Shown here in pieces: positions 1-8,071 of a stretch of 64,000 nt of DNA (position 1 is the stretch's first letter; the number at the start of each line of letters is the position of its first letter). This DNA comes from Starkeya sp. ORNL1 (GTDB taxonomy: Bacteria; Pseudomonadota; Alphaproteobacteria; Rhizobiales; Xanthobacteraceae), in NCBI RefSeq assembly GCF_012971745.1, contig NZ_CP048834.1:1674001-1738000 (forward strand), in the 5' to 3' direction. The translations under genes and the position numbers were made by a program. The notes beneath the pieces are model-generated. The model made no database searches. It had not been told where the DNA came from and saw only the letters and a program-made list of their open reading frames with translations.

Positions 1-90
1 CTTCAGATAATACAGCAGCAAGCTCGGCCAGCGCCCGCTCAGCACCTGCATGGCCTCTTCGATCGGGCAGCGGGAGACGAGATCTTTCAT
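1..90 (-). CDS. HxlR-family transcriptional regulator, N-terminal part (runs off the window)
   Basis: Reading leftward from the ATG at 88-90 gives 30 codons with no stop before the window edge. They include CPIEEAMQVLSGRW, the N-terminal signature of HxlR winged-helix regulators: a Cys followed by a helix and the G(G/R)KW-like turn. An in-frame stop lies just upstream of this ATG, so the start is well fixed. It is divergent from the glutathione S-transferase gene at 204, the usual arrangement for HxlR proteins, which often control a neighbouring oxidoreductase or detoxification gene. Control of the transferase is inference. The C-terminal two thirds lie outside the window. Confidence 0.8.
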   Translation of the reverse strand, partial: MKDLVSRCPIEEAMQVLSGRWPSLLLYYLK

Positions 91-110
91 GAACTTGGCC
101 AGGTTTGTTC

Positions 111-136
111 TGGTTACAGATTAGTGCGTAATTTAC
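111..136. promoter_or_regulatory. possible operator between divergent hxlR-like gene and GST
   Basis: The short divergent spacer contains TTAC at 114-117 and GTAA at 128-131, an inverted repeat separated by ten bases, followed by a further TTAC. It sits where a shared operator would be expected. The arms are short, so this is only a candidate. Confidence 0.25.
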
Positions 137-203
137 ATGGGACCATCGATCCCTAGATTCCAGCCTCGCTGCGCAGCGATCCCCCTCATCAGGCAGAGAG
201 AGC

Positions 204-908
204 ATGGAACCTATCCTGATATACGGCTTCCCGTCGGGAAGTTCGATGGGGCTCGTCGCGGCGTTCGAGCGCCTTGGCCAGCCCTACCGCCTCACCCGCG
301 TCGACATGCTGAGCGAGATGAAGAACGACGCCTTTGCCCGCCTCAGTGGCCGGCAGGAGACGCCGGTGCTCATCACCGAGGACGGTCGGGTGCTGACCGA
401 GACCATGGCGATCGCGCTGTGGCTGGAGGCGCGCGATAACGAGCGGCGCATCAGCTTCGCGCCCGGCAGCCCGCAGGCCGACCGCATGCACCAGCTGATC
501 GGCTTCGTGAATACCGGCTTCACCAACGCCTTCTCCCCGCTCTGGGTCGCGTTCGAGATGGAAGACGCCGCGCCGGCGACGCTCGAGGTGCTGCGCGCTT
601 ATGGCCGCAAGGCGGTGACGGACCGCCATGAGAAGCTGGAGGCGATGATCGGCGACAGTGCCTTCCTCATCGGCGACCGGCTGACGCTCGCCGATACCAC
701 GCTGATCGGCGTCGCCCGCTGGGCCGAGTTCCACCAGGCGGTGGATGGCGACGCCTATCCGAAGCTCGCCGCGCTGCGCCGGCGGATCGAGGCGGAGCCC
801 GAGGTGCAGTTCGCCCTCGCGCTCGAGGATGGCGAAACGCCGGCGGGTAATGGCGCGTTGCGCGGGCATGTGCCGCTCAAGGAGGTGCTGGAGCGGTTTG
901 CCGAGTGA
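204..908 (+). CDS. glutathione S-transferase family protein
   Basis: The 234-residue product has the GST length and two-domain plan. An N-terminal thioredoxin-like domain (about 1-80) starts ILIYGFPSGSS and carries the cis-proline turn QETPVLI that binds the glutathione backbone, then an ES/ET-type gamma-glutamyl site (LTETMAIALWL). An all-helical domain (about 90-215) includes the conserved N-capping stretch LADTTLIGVARW. It is likely a soluble cytoplasmic enzyme conjugating or reducing electrophiles; the substrate cannot be read from sequence. A purine-rich ribosome site (aggcagagag) precedes the ATG. The divergent HxlR gene may regulate it. Confidence 0.85.
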   Translation: MEPILIYGFPSGSSMGLVAAFERLGQPYRLTRVDMLSEMKNDAFARLSGRQETPVLITEDGRVLTETMAIALWLEARDNERRISFAPGSPQADRMHQLIGFVNTGFTNAFSPLWVAFEMEDAAPATLEVLRAYGRKAVTDRHEKLEAMIGDSAFLIGDRLTLADTTLIGVARWAEFHQAVDGDAYPKLAALRRRIEAEPEVQFALALEDGETPAGNGALRGHVPLKEVLERFAE

Positions 909-927
909 GCTTCCTCCGCACCACAGT

Positions 928-1028
928 CGTCATCCCGGCCGCAGCGAAGCGCAGAGCCGGGATCGCGTGAAGTCCCGCTCGGCACCTTCGCGCGATCCCG
1001 GCTCGGCCTTCGGCCGTCCGGGATGACG
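928..1028. repeat. palindromic intergenic repeat, 'GTCATCCCGG' family
   Basis: Between two convergent genes, CGTCATCCCGG...GAGCCGGGATCGCG is followed by the inverted CGCGATCCCGGCTC...CCGGGATGACG. The roughly 100 bp dyad could fold into a long hairpin with two inner hairpins. It is distinct in sequence from the 'CATCCTTCGAGG' repeat seen elsewhere in the window. Confidence 0.75.
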
Positions 1029-1042
1029 ATGGGTGTGGCGGG

Positions 1043-2410
1043 TTAGGATGACGGGGTGCTCTTGCTCCCCGCCTCCACCGCCCGGCGCTTCATCAGCTCG
1101 CGCTCGCGGCAATTGCCGGCCAGCAGCGCGGCCGCTTCGAACGCGGCGCGGGCCTGCTCGAAGCGGGCGAGGCGGAACAGCAGATCGCCGCGCACGCCCG
1201 GAAGCAGATGGTAGCGCGCCAAAGCCGGCTCGCTCAGCAGCCGATCGGCGATGGCGAGCCCGGCGGCCGGCCCCTCGGCCATGCCGACCGCTACCGCGCG
1301 GTTGAGCTCGACCACCGGCGACGGCGCCACGTGCGCCAGCTCGGCATAGAGCGCGGCGATGCGCGGCCAGTCGGTCTCGTCGGCGCGCGCCGCCCGCGCA
1401 TGGCAGGCGATGATGGCGCCCTGCAGCGCATGGAAGCCCCCGGCCCCGCCGAGCGCCTTCGCCCGCGCCAGCGCCGCGAGGCCGCGCCTTATCTGCAGCT
1501 GGTCCCACAGCGCGCGGTTCTGATCCATCAGCAGGATCGGCTCGCCGGTGGCATCGGTGCGGGCGCGGGTGCGCGAGGCATTCAGCTCCATCAGCGCCAG
1601 CAGGCCGTGGGCTTCGGGCTCGTTCGGGGCGATATTGGTGAGCACGCGGCCCATGCGCAGCGCCTCGTTGCAGAGCTGCGGGCGCATCCAGTCATCGCCC
1701 TTGGCGGCGGTGTAGCCCTCATTGAAGATGAGATAGACCACCTCCAGCACCGAGGAGAGCCGCGCCTTCAGCTCTTCGCCGTGCGGCGTCTCGTAGGACA
1801 GGCCGGATTCGGCGAGCGTGCGCTTGGCGCGCACGATGCGCTGGGAGACGGTGGTCTCCGGCACCAGGAAGGCGCGGGCGATCTCATCTGTGGTCAGCCC
1901 GCAAATCATGCGCAGCGCGAGAGCGGCGCGGGCCTCGCGGGAGAGCAGCGGGTGACAGGCGGTGAAGATGAGCCGCAGCAATTCGTCGCCGATATCGTCA
2001 TCCAATGGGGCGTCGAAATCCGGCATCGCCTGCTGTTCGTCCTCCAGTTCGCGTGCCACCTCGCCATGCTTGCGCGCCAGCATCTGGCCGCGGCGCAGAT
2101 GATCGAGCGCGCGGTGCTTGGCAGTCGCCATCAGCCACGCGCCGGGGTGCTCCGGCACGCCCGATTGCGGCCAGCGCTCCAGTGCGATCAGCAGGGCTTC
2201 CTGGGTCAGGTCTTCGGCCAGCGGCACGTCGCGCAGCATCCGCGCCAGGCGGGTGATCAGGCGCGGCTGTTCGATGCGCCACACCGCGAGGATGGCGCGG
2301 TGGGTGCCGGCAAGCCGAGTGTCGGCGGCGGGCGGCGCGTGCACCTGCGCCGCCGACAGGTCGGGTTCGCGCTGCGCCTCAGGCGACAGCGGAGCGCTGC
2401 AGCTCTTCAT
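1043..2410 (-). CDS. ECF RNA polymerase sigma factor with long C-terminal extension (ECF42-like)
   Basis: The 455-residue protein has sigma region 2 near residues 45-110 (VPLAEDLTQEALLIALERWP) and region 4 near 170-205 (TTDEIARAFLVPETTVSQRI). About 230 further residues are helical and Ala-rich (LLALMELNASR, ALYAELAHVAPSPVVELNRA). This matches the ECF42 type, in which a TPR-like C-terminal domain replaces a classical anti-sigma factor. It immediately follows the DGPF/YCII gene with a 32-base overlap, the hallmark partner of this class. It probably redirects polymerase to the DGPF operon; the signal is unknown. Confidence 0.88.
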   Translation of the reverse strand: MKSCSAPLSPEAQREPDLSAAQVHAPPAADTRLAGTHRAILAVWRIEQPRLITRLARMLRDVPLAEDLTQEALLIALERWPQSGVPEHPGAWLMATAKHRALDHLRRGQMLARKHGEVARELEDEQQAMPDFDAPLDDDIGDELLRLIFTACHPLLSREARAALALRMICGLTTDEIARAFLVPETTVSQRIVRAKRTLAESGLSYETPHGEELKARLSSVLEVVYLIFNEGYTAAKGDDWMRPQLCNEALRMGRVLTNIAPNEPEAHGLLALMELNASRTRARTDATGEPILLMDQNRALWDQLQIRRGLAALARAKALGGAGGFHALQGAIIACHARAARADETDWPRIAALYAELAHVAPSPVVELNRAVAVGMAEGPAAGLAIADRLLSEPALARYHLLPGVRGDLLFRLARFEQARAAFEAAALLAGNCRERELMKRRAVEAGSKSTPSS

Positions 2411-2774
2411 GGATGTCGGCGCAATTCTCGGCCATCACGCGCACCTCGCAGGTGCCTTCCCAGCCCGGCATCAGATCCTTGTGCAACTGCATGAAGCCCT
2501 GCGCCGAGGCGACGGCCTCCTCCATGTTCTTCAGATCGAACACCGCATAGCCGCCGATGAATTCCTTGGCCTCCACATAGGGCCCGTCAATGGTCTTGAG
2601 CTGGCCACCCTTAAGCTGGACCCGCGCGCCGGCCATCGGAAGCGGCAGCAGGCCGCCGCTATCGACCATGCGGCCGGCCTTGATCTCCTCCTCGCTGAGC
2701 TTGCCGATGGCCTCCATCAGCTCGGGCGACGGCGGAGACATATCGGCGGAGGTGACGATGAACATGAAGCGCAT
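2379..2774 (-). CDS. YCII-related DGPF-domain protein, partner of the ECF sigma factor
   Basis: The 131-residue protein starts MRFMFIVTSADMSPPSPELM and has the ferredoxin-like YCII/DGPF layout, with GPYVEAKEFIGGYAVFDLKN near residues 65-85 in place of the DGPF core. These small cytoplasmic proteins are encoded beside ECF42 sigma factors and have no proven biochemical role. It is the first gene of a two-gene unit: its 3' end overlaps the sigma start at 2410, implying coupled translation. Good ribosome-site spacing (gaggaaacatc) supports the ATG at 2772-2774. Confidence 0.85.
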   Translation of the reverse strand: MRFMFIVTSADMSPPSPELMEAIGKLSEEEIKAGRMVDSGGLLPLPMAGARVQLKGGQLKTIDGPYVEAKEFIGGYAVFDLKNMEEAVASAQGFMQLHKDLMPGWEGTCEVRVMAENCADIHEELQRSAVA

Positions 2775-2989
2775 GTGATGTTTCCTCTGTTCGAGAGCAC
2801 CGGACGGGGTCGCTCATCTGGACGACGAACGGGACCGCCGCAGATCGACAGGCGGCACGAAAAAATTCGCCGGGCACCCTAGCCCAATCTGTCGCCGCTG
2901 TCGGCGCCGACATCACGCAACGTAAGTCTCGATAGGCATGGCACCGCCGGCAATGCTATCTGCGCATCCAGTTCAAACATGGAGACCGC

Positions 2990-3385
2990 GTGGTGACGGA
3001 CCGGATCGCGACCCTGCAACCCTATCTGCTGAGCCTGCTTCGCGTGGTCTCGGCGCTGGTGCTGTTCAGCTTCGGCACCCAGAAGATCCTCGGCTTCCCG
3101 GTGGCGCCGCAGGTGCCGCCGATGGGATCGCTGCCCTGGATCGCCGGCGTGCTGGAGCTCACCCTCGGCTTCCTGCTGCTAGTGGGCTGGCAGACCCGCA
3201 TCGTCGCCTTCGTGCTCTCCGGGCTGATGGCGTTTGCCTATTTCATCGGCCACGCACCGCGCGATTTCTTCCCCTCGCTGAATGGCGGCGTCGCCGCCAT
3301 CCTGTTCTGCTTCGTCTTCCTCTATCTGGTCAGCGCCGGCGGCGGGCGCATCAGTGTCGACGCGCTGAGCGAACGCCGCACCTGA
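2990..3385 (+). CDS. DoxX-family membrane protein
   Basis: The 131-residue product has four hydrophobic segments: LLRVVSALVLFSFG, WIAGVLELTLGFLLLVG, IVAFVLSGLMAFAYFI and VAAILFCFVFLYLV. The DoxX motif is spread over KILGF after segment 1 and the Gly-rich GVLELTLGFLL in segment 2. DoxX/DoxD relatives are small inner-membrane proteins linked to quinone-dependent redox chemistry; the actual reaction here is unknown. The start is GTG at 2990 or the adjacent GTG at 2993; a GGAG at 2981 supports either. Confidence 0.82.
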   Translation: MVTDRIATLQPYLLSLLRVVSALVLFSFGTQKILGFPVAPQVPPMGSLPWIAGVLELTLGFLLLVGWQTRIVAFVLSGLMAFAYFIGHAPRDFFPSLNGGVAAILFCFVFLYLVSAGGGRISVDALSERRT

Positions 3386-3475
3386 GCAACGCACGGCACG
3401 TTGCGGGCGTTTCTGCTAGGCTCCAGCTTCTGCGCAGGGGTCCGCGGGGGCGGGCGGGCGCAGCCGGGCATCGGC

Positions 3476-4753
3476 ATGGCAGAGCAAGGCGCGCAGATCC
3501 GGCCGCCGCAGGTCCGTCGCGGCACGACGCTGACGGCGGCCATACTGGCGCTCGGCCTGGTGATACTGGCGTGCGGCCTCATCGCCGCCCTCGCCTTCAC
3601 GCAGATCCGCGGCGATGTCGCGCGCGCCGCCGCCGGCCAGACCGCCGCCATCGCTGAAAGGCTGAGCCAGAGCAGCGCCGCGCTGGAAGGCGTGGCGCCG
3701 AGCCTGTTCGCCGGGGCGGTCGACCCGGCGGCGCGGGGTCAGTCGGGGCCGCAGGTCCGCACCCAGCAGCAAAACATGCAGCAGCTGATCGACGAGCTCG
3801 CCGCCCATCTCGGGACCGGCGAGCCGGTCGCAATCCTGCGCGCTTCGTCGGCCGAGCTGTTCGAGACCATCGATCGGCTCGCCCCCGCCATCGCCTCCAG
3901 GGCCACGGCCGAGGCGAAGCTCCGGCAAGGGCTGGCGGCAGTGGCCACGGTGTTCGAGGAGGCAGCGGCGCTCTCCGGCCAGCCGCGCGGCGCGCCGATT
4001 GCCCGCTGGCTCGACGAGGCGCGCGGCGCCACCGGCGACATCTTCGCCGCGCTCGCCGCCACCGACGGCGCCGGTATGGACGGCCCCGCCGCCGCCGCCG
4101 GGGTGGTGCTTTCCCATGCCGGGGAGATCGCCGATGCGGCCGGCGGCGAGACCGCGGCCGGCAGCCGCGCGGCGGCGCCCGCCTTGCCGGGGCTGCAGAC
4201 CCGCCTCGACGAGGCGGTGACCGGGAGCGACGGCGTATTCGCGGCGCAGCGCCAGATCCGCGATCTCGACGGCCAGATCCGGCAATTGCTCGGCCGCAAC
4301 GCCGCGGCGGCGACGCGGCTGACCGGCGCGGTGGATGGCTTGACGCAGACGGCGCGCGCGGGAGACGAGACCGCGCCGGCAGTGACGCGCAATTGGTGGC
4401 TCGAAGCGCTGATGCTGGCCGGCGCACTCGGTGCCATGGGCGGCGCGATCTATGCGCAGCTGGGCGTGGTGCGCCGGCTGTGGGCGACGGAAAGCCCGCC
4501 CGCAGCCGAGCCGTCGCCGGTCGAGGCGGTGGCGGAAAGCCCACCGGCCCCCACCGAGATCGTCGCGAGCGCTCCCGAGCCGAAGCCGGCCGAGGACGCC
4601 GCGCCGGCGGTGATCGAAACCGCCCAGCCGACGCCGGCCGAGGATGCCAAGCCCGAAATCATCGAAACCGCCGAGCCGGCCGCCGAGGCCGCGGACGAGG
4701 CGAAGCCGCTCATCGGCCCGCCGGCGAGCCCGAGCATTGCCGCGTCGTCCTGA
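3476..4753 (+). CDS. hypothetical two-TM protein with periplasmic helical domain and Pro/Ala/Glu-rich tail
   Basis: From the ATG at 3476 the product is 425 residues. A first membrane helix lies near residues 20-40 (AAILALGLVILACGLIAALAF). About 270 residues of Ala- and Gln-rich helix-forming sequence follow, then a second helix (WWLEALMLAGALGAMGGAIY). The cytoplasmic tail is repetitive, with EPKPAEDAAPAVIETAQ followed by PTPAEDAKPEIIETAE. The layout resembles a methyl-accepting chemotaxis sensor without HAMP or signalling domain. An upstream in-frame start at 3401 would add a poorly composed leader, so 3476 is preferred. Function unknown. Confidence 0.7.
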   Translation: MAEQGAQIRPPQVRRGTTLTAAILALGLVILACGLIAALAFTQIRGDVARAAAGQTAAIAERLSQSSAALEGVAPSLFAGAVDPAARGQSGPQVRTQQQNMQQLIDELAAHLGTGEPVAILRASSAELFETIDRLAPAIASRATAEAKLRQGLAAVATVFEEAAALSGQPRGAPIARWLDEARGATGDIFAALAATDGAGMDGPAAAAGVVLSHAGEIADAAGGETAAGSRAAAPALPGLQTRLDEAVTGSDGVFAAQRQIRDLDGQIRQLLGRNAAAATRLTGAVDGLTQTARAGDETAPAVTRNWWLEALMLAGALGAMGGAIYAQLGVVRRLWATESPPAAEPSPVEAVAESPPAPTEIVASAPEPKPAEDAAPAVIETAQPTPAEDAKPEIIETAEPAAEAADEAKPLIGPPASPSIAASS

Positions 4754-4775
4754 GTGCCGGGCTCGCACCCAACAA

Positions 4776-5096
4776 CGTCATCCTGAGGCGCGAGCGACAG
4801 CGAGCCTCGAAGGATGCTGAAGCCGGGCCACATCGCTCGCTCGCGAACATCCTTCGAGGCCCAGCTTCGTTAGGCACCTCAGAGCCTGACTCAAAATAGA
4901 CGACCTCATCCTGAGGTGCCGCCGCAGGCGGCCTCGAAGGATGCTGAAACAGAGCGCCTGTGACCGCCAACGAGCATCCTTCGAGGCTCGGGCCCTGCCC
5001 GAGCACCCCCGCGGTTGGCCCATGGGCCAACCGCCAGGGATGAGGTGGTTCTGGTATCGCAGACGAGTTTTCGAGTCAGGCTCCCAGGATGACGTG
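4776..5096. repeat. complex intergenic repeat: dyad repeat copies with a nested MITE-like insertion
   Basis: The spacer begins CGTCATCCTGAGGCGCGAGC...CTCGAAGGATG, then has the inverse arm CATCCTTCGAGG...CACCTCAG. At 4882 this arm is broken by the element described next; the arm's continuation, CAGGATGACGTGG, appears only after 5083. No gene was recognised here. Confidence 0.75.
4882..5083. mobile_element. MITE-like element, copy 1 (no coding capacity)
   Basis: Terminal inverted repeats are GAGCCTGACTCAAAA (4882-4896) and TTTTCGAGTCAGGCTC (5068-5083). The 202 bp between contains no transposase and itself carries dyad-repeat arms. It interrupts the palindromic repeat at CACCTCA/CCAGGATGACG, which fits a three-base TNA-type target with one change. 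The ends resemble IS5/IS427-group termini, so mobilisation in trans is possible. Confidence 0.6.
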
Positions 5097-5271
5097 GCTC
5101 CGGCCCCATGCCACTGGCAGCCACAGGCGGGCTCGCTTATATTCGCCTTGTCCAAGGAGCCACTGATGGCCTTGCCTCTCCGACACTGACGGCCCGCCCG
5201 TCCCCCCTCTCGCCGCGACGACGGGAGAGGTGTGCCTGCCTCTCCCCGCGCCGCGCGCCGAGGAGGCTGGC

Positions 5272-5478
5272 ATGGCCAGGCAGGACGAGAATCCCGAAAC
5301 CGAACCTTCCACCGACCCCAGGCAGAGCGAAGCCGAGCGCAAGCGGCGCTTTGCCAATGCTCTGGCCCGGGCAGAGTTCGGCCGCTTCTATTGGAACGAT
5401 GAGCTGGAGAGCCGCCTGCAAGGCGCGCTGGTGCCTCCCGGCAACGGGGCGCGCAAGCGACCACGCCGCGGCGGGTAG
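5272..5478 (+). CDS. small hypothetical protein, 68 aa
   Basis: The ATG at 5272 follows a strong ribosome site (gaggaggctggc). The 68-residue product is highly charged: an acidic N-terminus (RQDENPETEPSTDPRQSEAE), a central helix-like RRFANALARAEFGRFYWNDE, and a basic tail ending RKRPRRGG. No signal peptide or membrane segment is present. The family was not recognised. The ribosome site and amphipathic middle favour a real gene. Confidence 0.5.
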   Translation: MARQDENPETEPSTDPRQSEAERKRRFANALARAEFGRFYWNDELESRLQGALVPPGNGARKRPRRGG

Positions 5479-5618
5479 CGGCGCCTGAGCCGGCGGGCCG
5501 GAGGCGCAAACGTAAAAGTCATCCTGCCCGCTGGCAGCCAGCTCTGGTTGCCAGCGGCAAGCTATGCCTATGCTCCCCCGAATACCGGGCGGCCGCGGAG
5601 CCCCCCGGCCTTGGGGGG

Positions 5619-6632
5619 ATGGGGATGTCGGGAACGAGAGGCGCGCTGTCGCGGCGCGCGGTGGTGATCGGGCTCGGCGCCGGTCTCGCCGGGATCGGCC
5701 GCGCGCAGGCCGAGCCGCAGGAATTGCAGATCGACCAGTTGAAGCCCGGCCAGTTCAGCTGGCACCCGGAGCGCGCGCCGGGCGGACCGATCGCCATCGT
5801 GGTCTCGCTGCCGGACCAGCGGGTCTATGTCTATCGCAACGGGGTGCGCATCGCGGTCTCCACCTGCTCCACCGGCAAGAAGGGGCACGAGACGCCGACT
5901 GGCGTGTTCACCATCCTGGAGAAGGACAAGGACCACCACTCCTCGATCTATAACAACGCGCCGATGCCGAACATGAACCGGCTGACCTGGTCGGGCGTCG
6001 CGCTGCATGCCGGCAACCTGCCGGGCTATCCGGCCTCGCATGGCTGCGTGCGGCTGCCGATGGCGTTCTCGCAGAAGCTGTTCGGCATCACCCGCATCGG
6101 CACGCCGGTGATCATCGCCGATGCCGCCACCTACCCGACCGCGGTGATCCATCCCGGCATGGTGCTCTCGGCCGACGCCGCGAAGGCGTTCGACGGCGTG
6201 GCGGCGGCTGCGAAGAAGCAGGCGGCCAAGCCCGTGCCGGCCAACCAGATCCCGGCAACCTCGATCATGGTTTCGAGCGCCGACCAGCGCATCATCATCC
6301 TCGACGACGGCAAGCAGGTGGCCGAGGGCGCGGTGACCATCACCAATCCGGACAAGCCGCTCGGCAACCATGTGTTCATCCTCTCCAGCGTCGACACCGA
6401 CGACAAGGAGCTGCGCTGGCAGACCATCGGCTATTACGACAATGACCAGCGTTCCCCGGAGCCGATGGAGCTGGTGACGATCCAGCGCATCCGCACCACG
6501 CAAGCGGTGGTCGACGCCATGACCGCCCGCATGCACCCCGGCACGGTGATGGTGACCGTGGACGTGCCCTTGAGCGCCGACACCCGGACGGGGAAGGATT
6601 TCGTGATCATCACGAACGACGCGGGGAGTTAG
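5619..6632 (+). CDS. L,D-transpeptidase (YkuD domain), exported
   Basis: The 337-residue protein has an N-terminal twin-Arg-like signal (SRRAVVIGLGAGLAGIGRAQA). Its YkuD catalytic domain spans about residues 55-170 with the signature HAGNLPGYPASHGCVRLP; the Cys of SHGCVR is the nucleophile and the His residues its partners. Such enzymes make 3-3 peptidoglycan cross-links or anchor proteins to peptidoglycan in the periplasm. The C-terminal 160 residues include the segment YYDNDQRSPEPMELVTIQRI, which is repeated downstream as gene fragments. Starts at 5619 and 5625 are both possible behind a GGGGGG-rich leader. It is convergent with the SH3-like gene, 9 bp apart. Confidence 0.9.
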   Translation: MGMSGTRGALSRRAVVIGLGAGLAGIGRAQAEPQELQIDQLKPGQFSWHPERAPGGPIAIVVSLPDQRVYVYRNGVRIAVSTCSTGKKGHETPTGVFTILEKDKDHHSSIYNNAPMPNMNRLTWSGVALHAGNLPGYPASHGCVRLPMAFSQKLFGITRIGTPVIIADAATYPTAVIHPGMVLSADAAKAFDGVAAAAKKQAAKPVPANQIPATSIMVSSADQRIIILDDGKQVAEGAVTITNPDKPLGNHVFILSSVDTDDKELRWQTIGYYDNDQRSPEPMELVTIQRIRTTQAVVDAMTARMHPGTVMVTVDVPLSADTRTGKDFVIITNDAGS

Positions 6633-6641
6633 CGGCGCGCC

Positions 6642-7766
6642 TCAATCGCCGTCGACCACGACATCCGGCACCACGAAGCGCTCGGTACCGTTTACCGTCA
6701 CCACGGTGTTGTCGCTCTCGCGGGCGCTCACCACCGCGCTGCCGTCGCTGGTGGTGACGAGGCCGTGGCTGAAGCGCAGCGTGCGCCTGGAGCCATCGGG
6801 AAAGCTGATCTCCACGCTCGCCCGCCCCTGCCCGGCGCGCGTCACGCCGAAGCGGCAGGCGCGCACCGCCTTGTCGCCCGGCAGGCGGCAATCCACCTCG
6901 CCGGTGGCGTTGAATTGCGTGCCCGCCACCTTGGCATCGGCACTCGCCTTGGCGTCAGAAGCCTTGGCATTGGCCTTGGGCGCGGCCTCGCCCGCCGCCT
7001 CACGCAGATAGCGCCCGCTGGCCCAGCCGACCGTATTGGCATCGCCCTGGAGCTGCACCTTGCACCAGCGCGCGCCGGCAACGGGCCGGCAGCCCATATT
7101 GCGCACCACGGCGCCCTCATTCAGCGTGACGAGGACAGCATCCGTCGCCGAGGGACCGGAGCGGATGTTCAGCGTATCGCCCGGCACCAGCCCGGCCACC
7201 TGCCAGAAATCCGGCCCGCCGGCGAAGCCATCGGCAAAATCGGTCTTCGGCAGCGGCGGCATGGCGGCGACCTGCGGCGCGCCCGGCTGCGGCGCGCGCC
7301 CGCTGCCGGAGCCGATGCTGAAATCGATGGTGTAGTCGGCGCTCTCGTTCCGCCGGGCGGCGGCGCGCACCAGATAGACCTGGACGACATAAATGCCGTC
7401 CGCCGGCAGAGCGCCGGTGAAATCGCTGCCCGACACCGAGCCGACGAACAGCGCCATGTCGCTGCCGGGCGCGTTCACGTTGAAATTGGCGCTCGGATTG
7501 CGGGCGCGGAAGGTGACGGTCATGGTCTGCCCGGCGCGGGCGCCGAGCCGGTATTCCACCGAGTTGTTGCCGCGCACGCTGCCCTGATAGGAGGCCGAAC
7601 TCGCCCCCGCCGCGAACTTCACCTCGACCCGGCTCACCTCGTCGGCCGCGCGCAGCGGCTGGGTGCCCGAAAGCGCAAGGGCGGCGAGCGCGCCAACAAG
7701 CGCGAGCGCACGCCGCAGCGCAGGTGGGAAAATGCGAGCCGGCGGGACAAGGCAGGCGAGCGGCAT
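6642..7766 (-). CDS. secreted protein with an SH3b-like domain
   Basis: The 374-residue product has a signal peptide (ALRRALALVGALAALALSG, then ALRAADE) and a beta-rich region (about 45-150) resembling inhibitor or pre-peptidase C-terminal type domains. An SH3b-like module at about 185-255 (LNIRSGPSATDAVLVTLNEG, then GARWCKVQLQG and GWASGRYL) follows; this fold usually binds peptidoglycan peptides. A linker of NAKASDAKASADAKV repeats leads to a C-terminal beta domain with two Cys. A periplasmic role near the cell wall fits the convergent L,D-transpeptidase; the functional link is inference. Confidence 0.75.
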   Translation of the reverse strand: MPLACLVPPARIFPPALRRALALVGALAALALSGTQPLRAADEVSRVEVKFAAGASSASYQGSVRGNNSVEYRLGARAGQTMTVTFRARNPSANFNVNAPGSDMALFVGSVSGSDFTGALPADGIYVVQVYLVRAAARRNESADYTIDFSIGSGSGRAPQPGAPQVAAMPPLPKTDFADGFAGGPDFWQVAGLVPGDTLNIRSGPSATDAVLVTLNEGAVVRNMGCRPVAGARWCKVQLQGDANTVGWASGRYLREAAGEAAPKANAKASDAKASADAKVAGTQFNATGEVDCRLPGDKAVRACRFGVTRAGQGRASVEISFPDGSRRTLRFSHGLVTTSDGSAVVSARESDNTVVTVNGTERFVVPDVVVDGD

Positions 7767-7867
7767 GGCGTCCTCCTCACGTTCCGGCGGAGGGTAGCTC
7801 GCGGCAGGGTTGCCGTCGAATGTTTGAAATTGGGGTATGCGGGTGGGCGGCGCGGCTTGCGCCGGCC

Positions 7868-8071
7868 GGCTATTACGACAATGGCCAGCGCTCTCCGGAG
7901 CCGATGGAGCTGGTGACCATCCAGCGCATCCGCACCACGCAAGCCGTGGTCGACGCCGTGACCGCCCGCATGCACCCAGGCACGGTGATGGCGACCGTGG
8001 ACGTGCCGCTAAGCGCGGACACGCGGAAGGGGAAGGATTTCGTGATTATCACGAATGAGGTGGGGAGTTGA
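7868..8071 (+). pseudogene. duplicated 3' end of the L,D-transpeptidase gene, copy 1
   Basis: The 204 bases from GGC TAT TAC to the stop match 6429-6632 codon for codon, with only scattered changes, mostly synonymous (YYDNGQRSPEPMELVTIQRI here). Nothing upstream encodes the catalytic domain, so this is a tail fragment without its own start. It marks the left edge of the low-GC accessory region. Confidence 0.88.
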
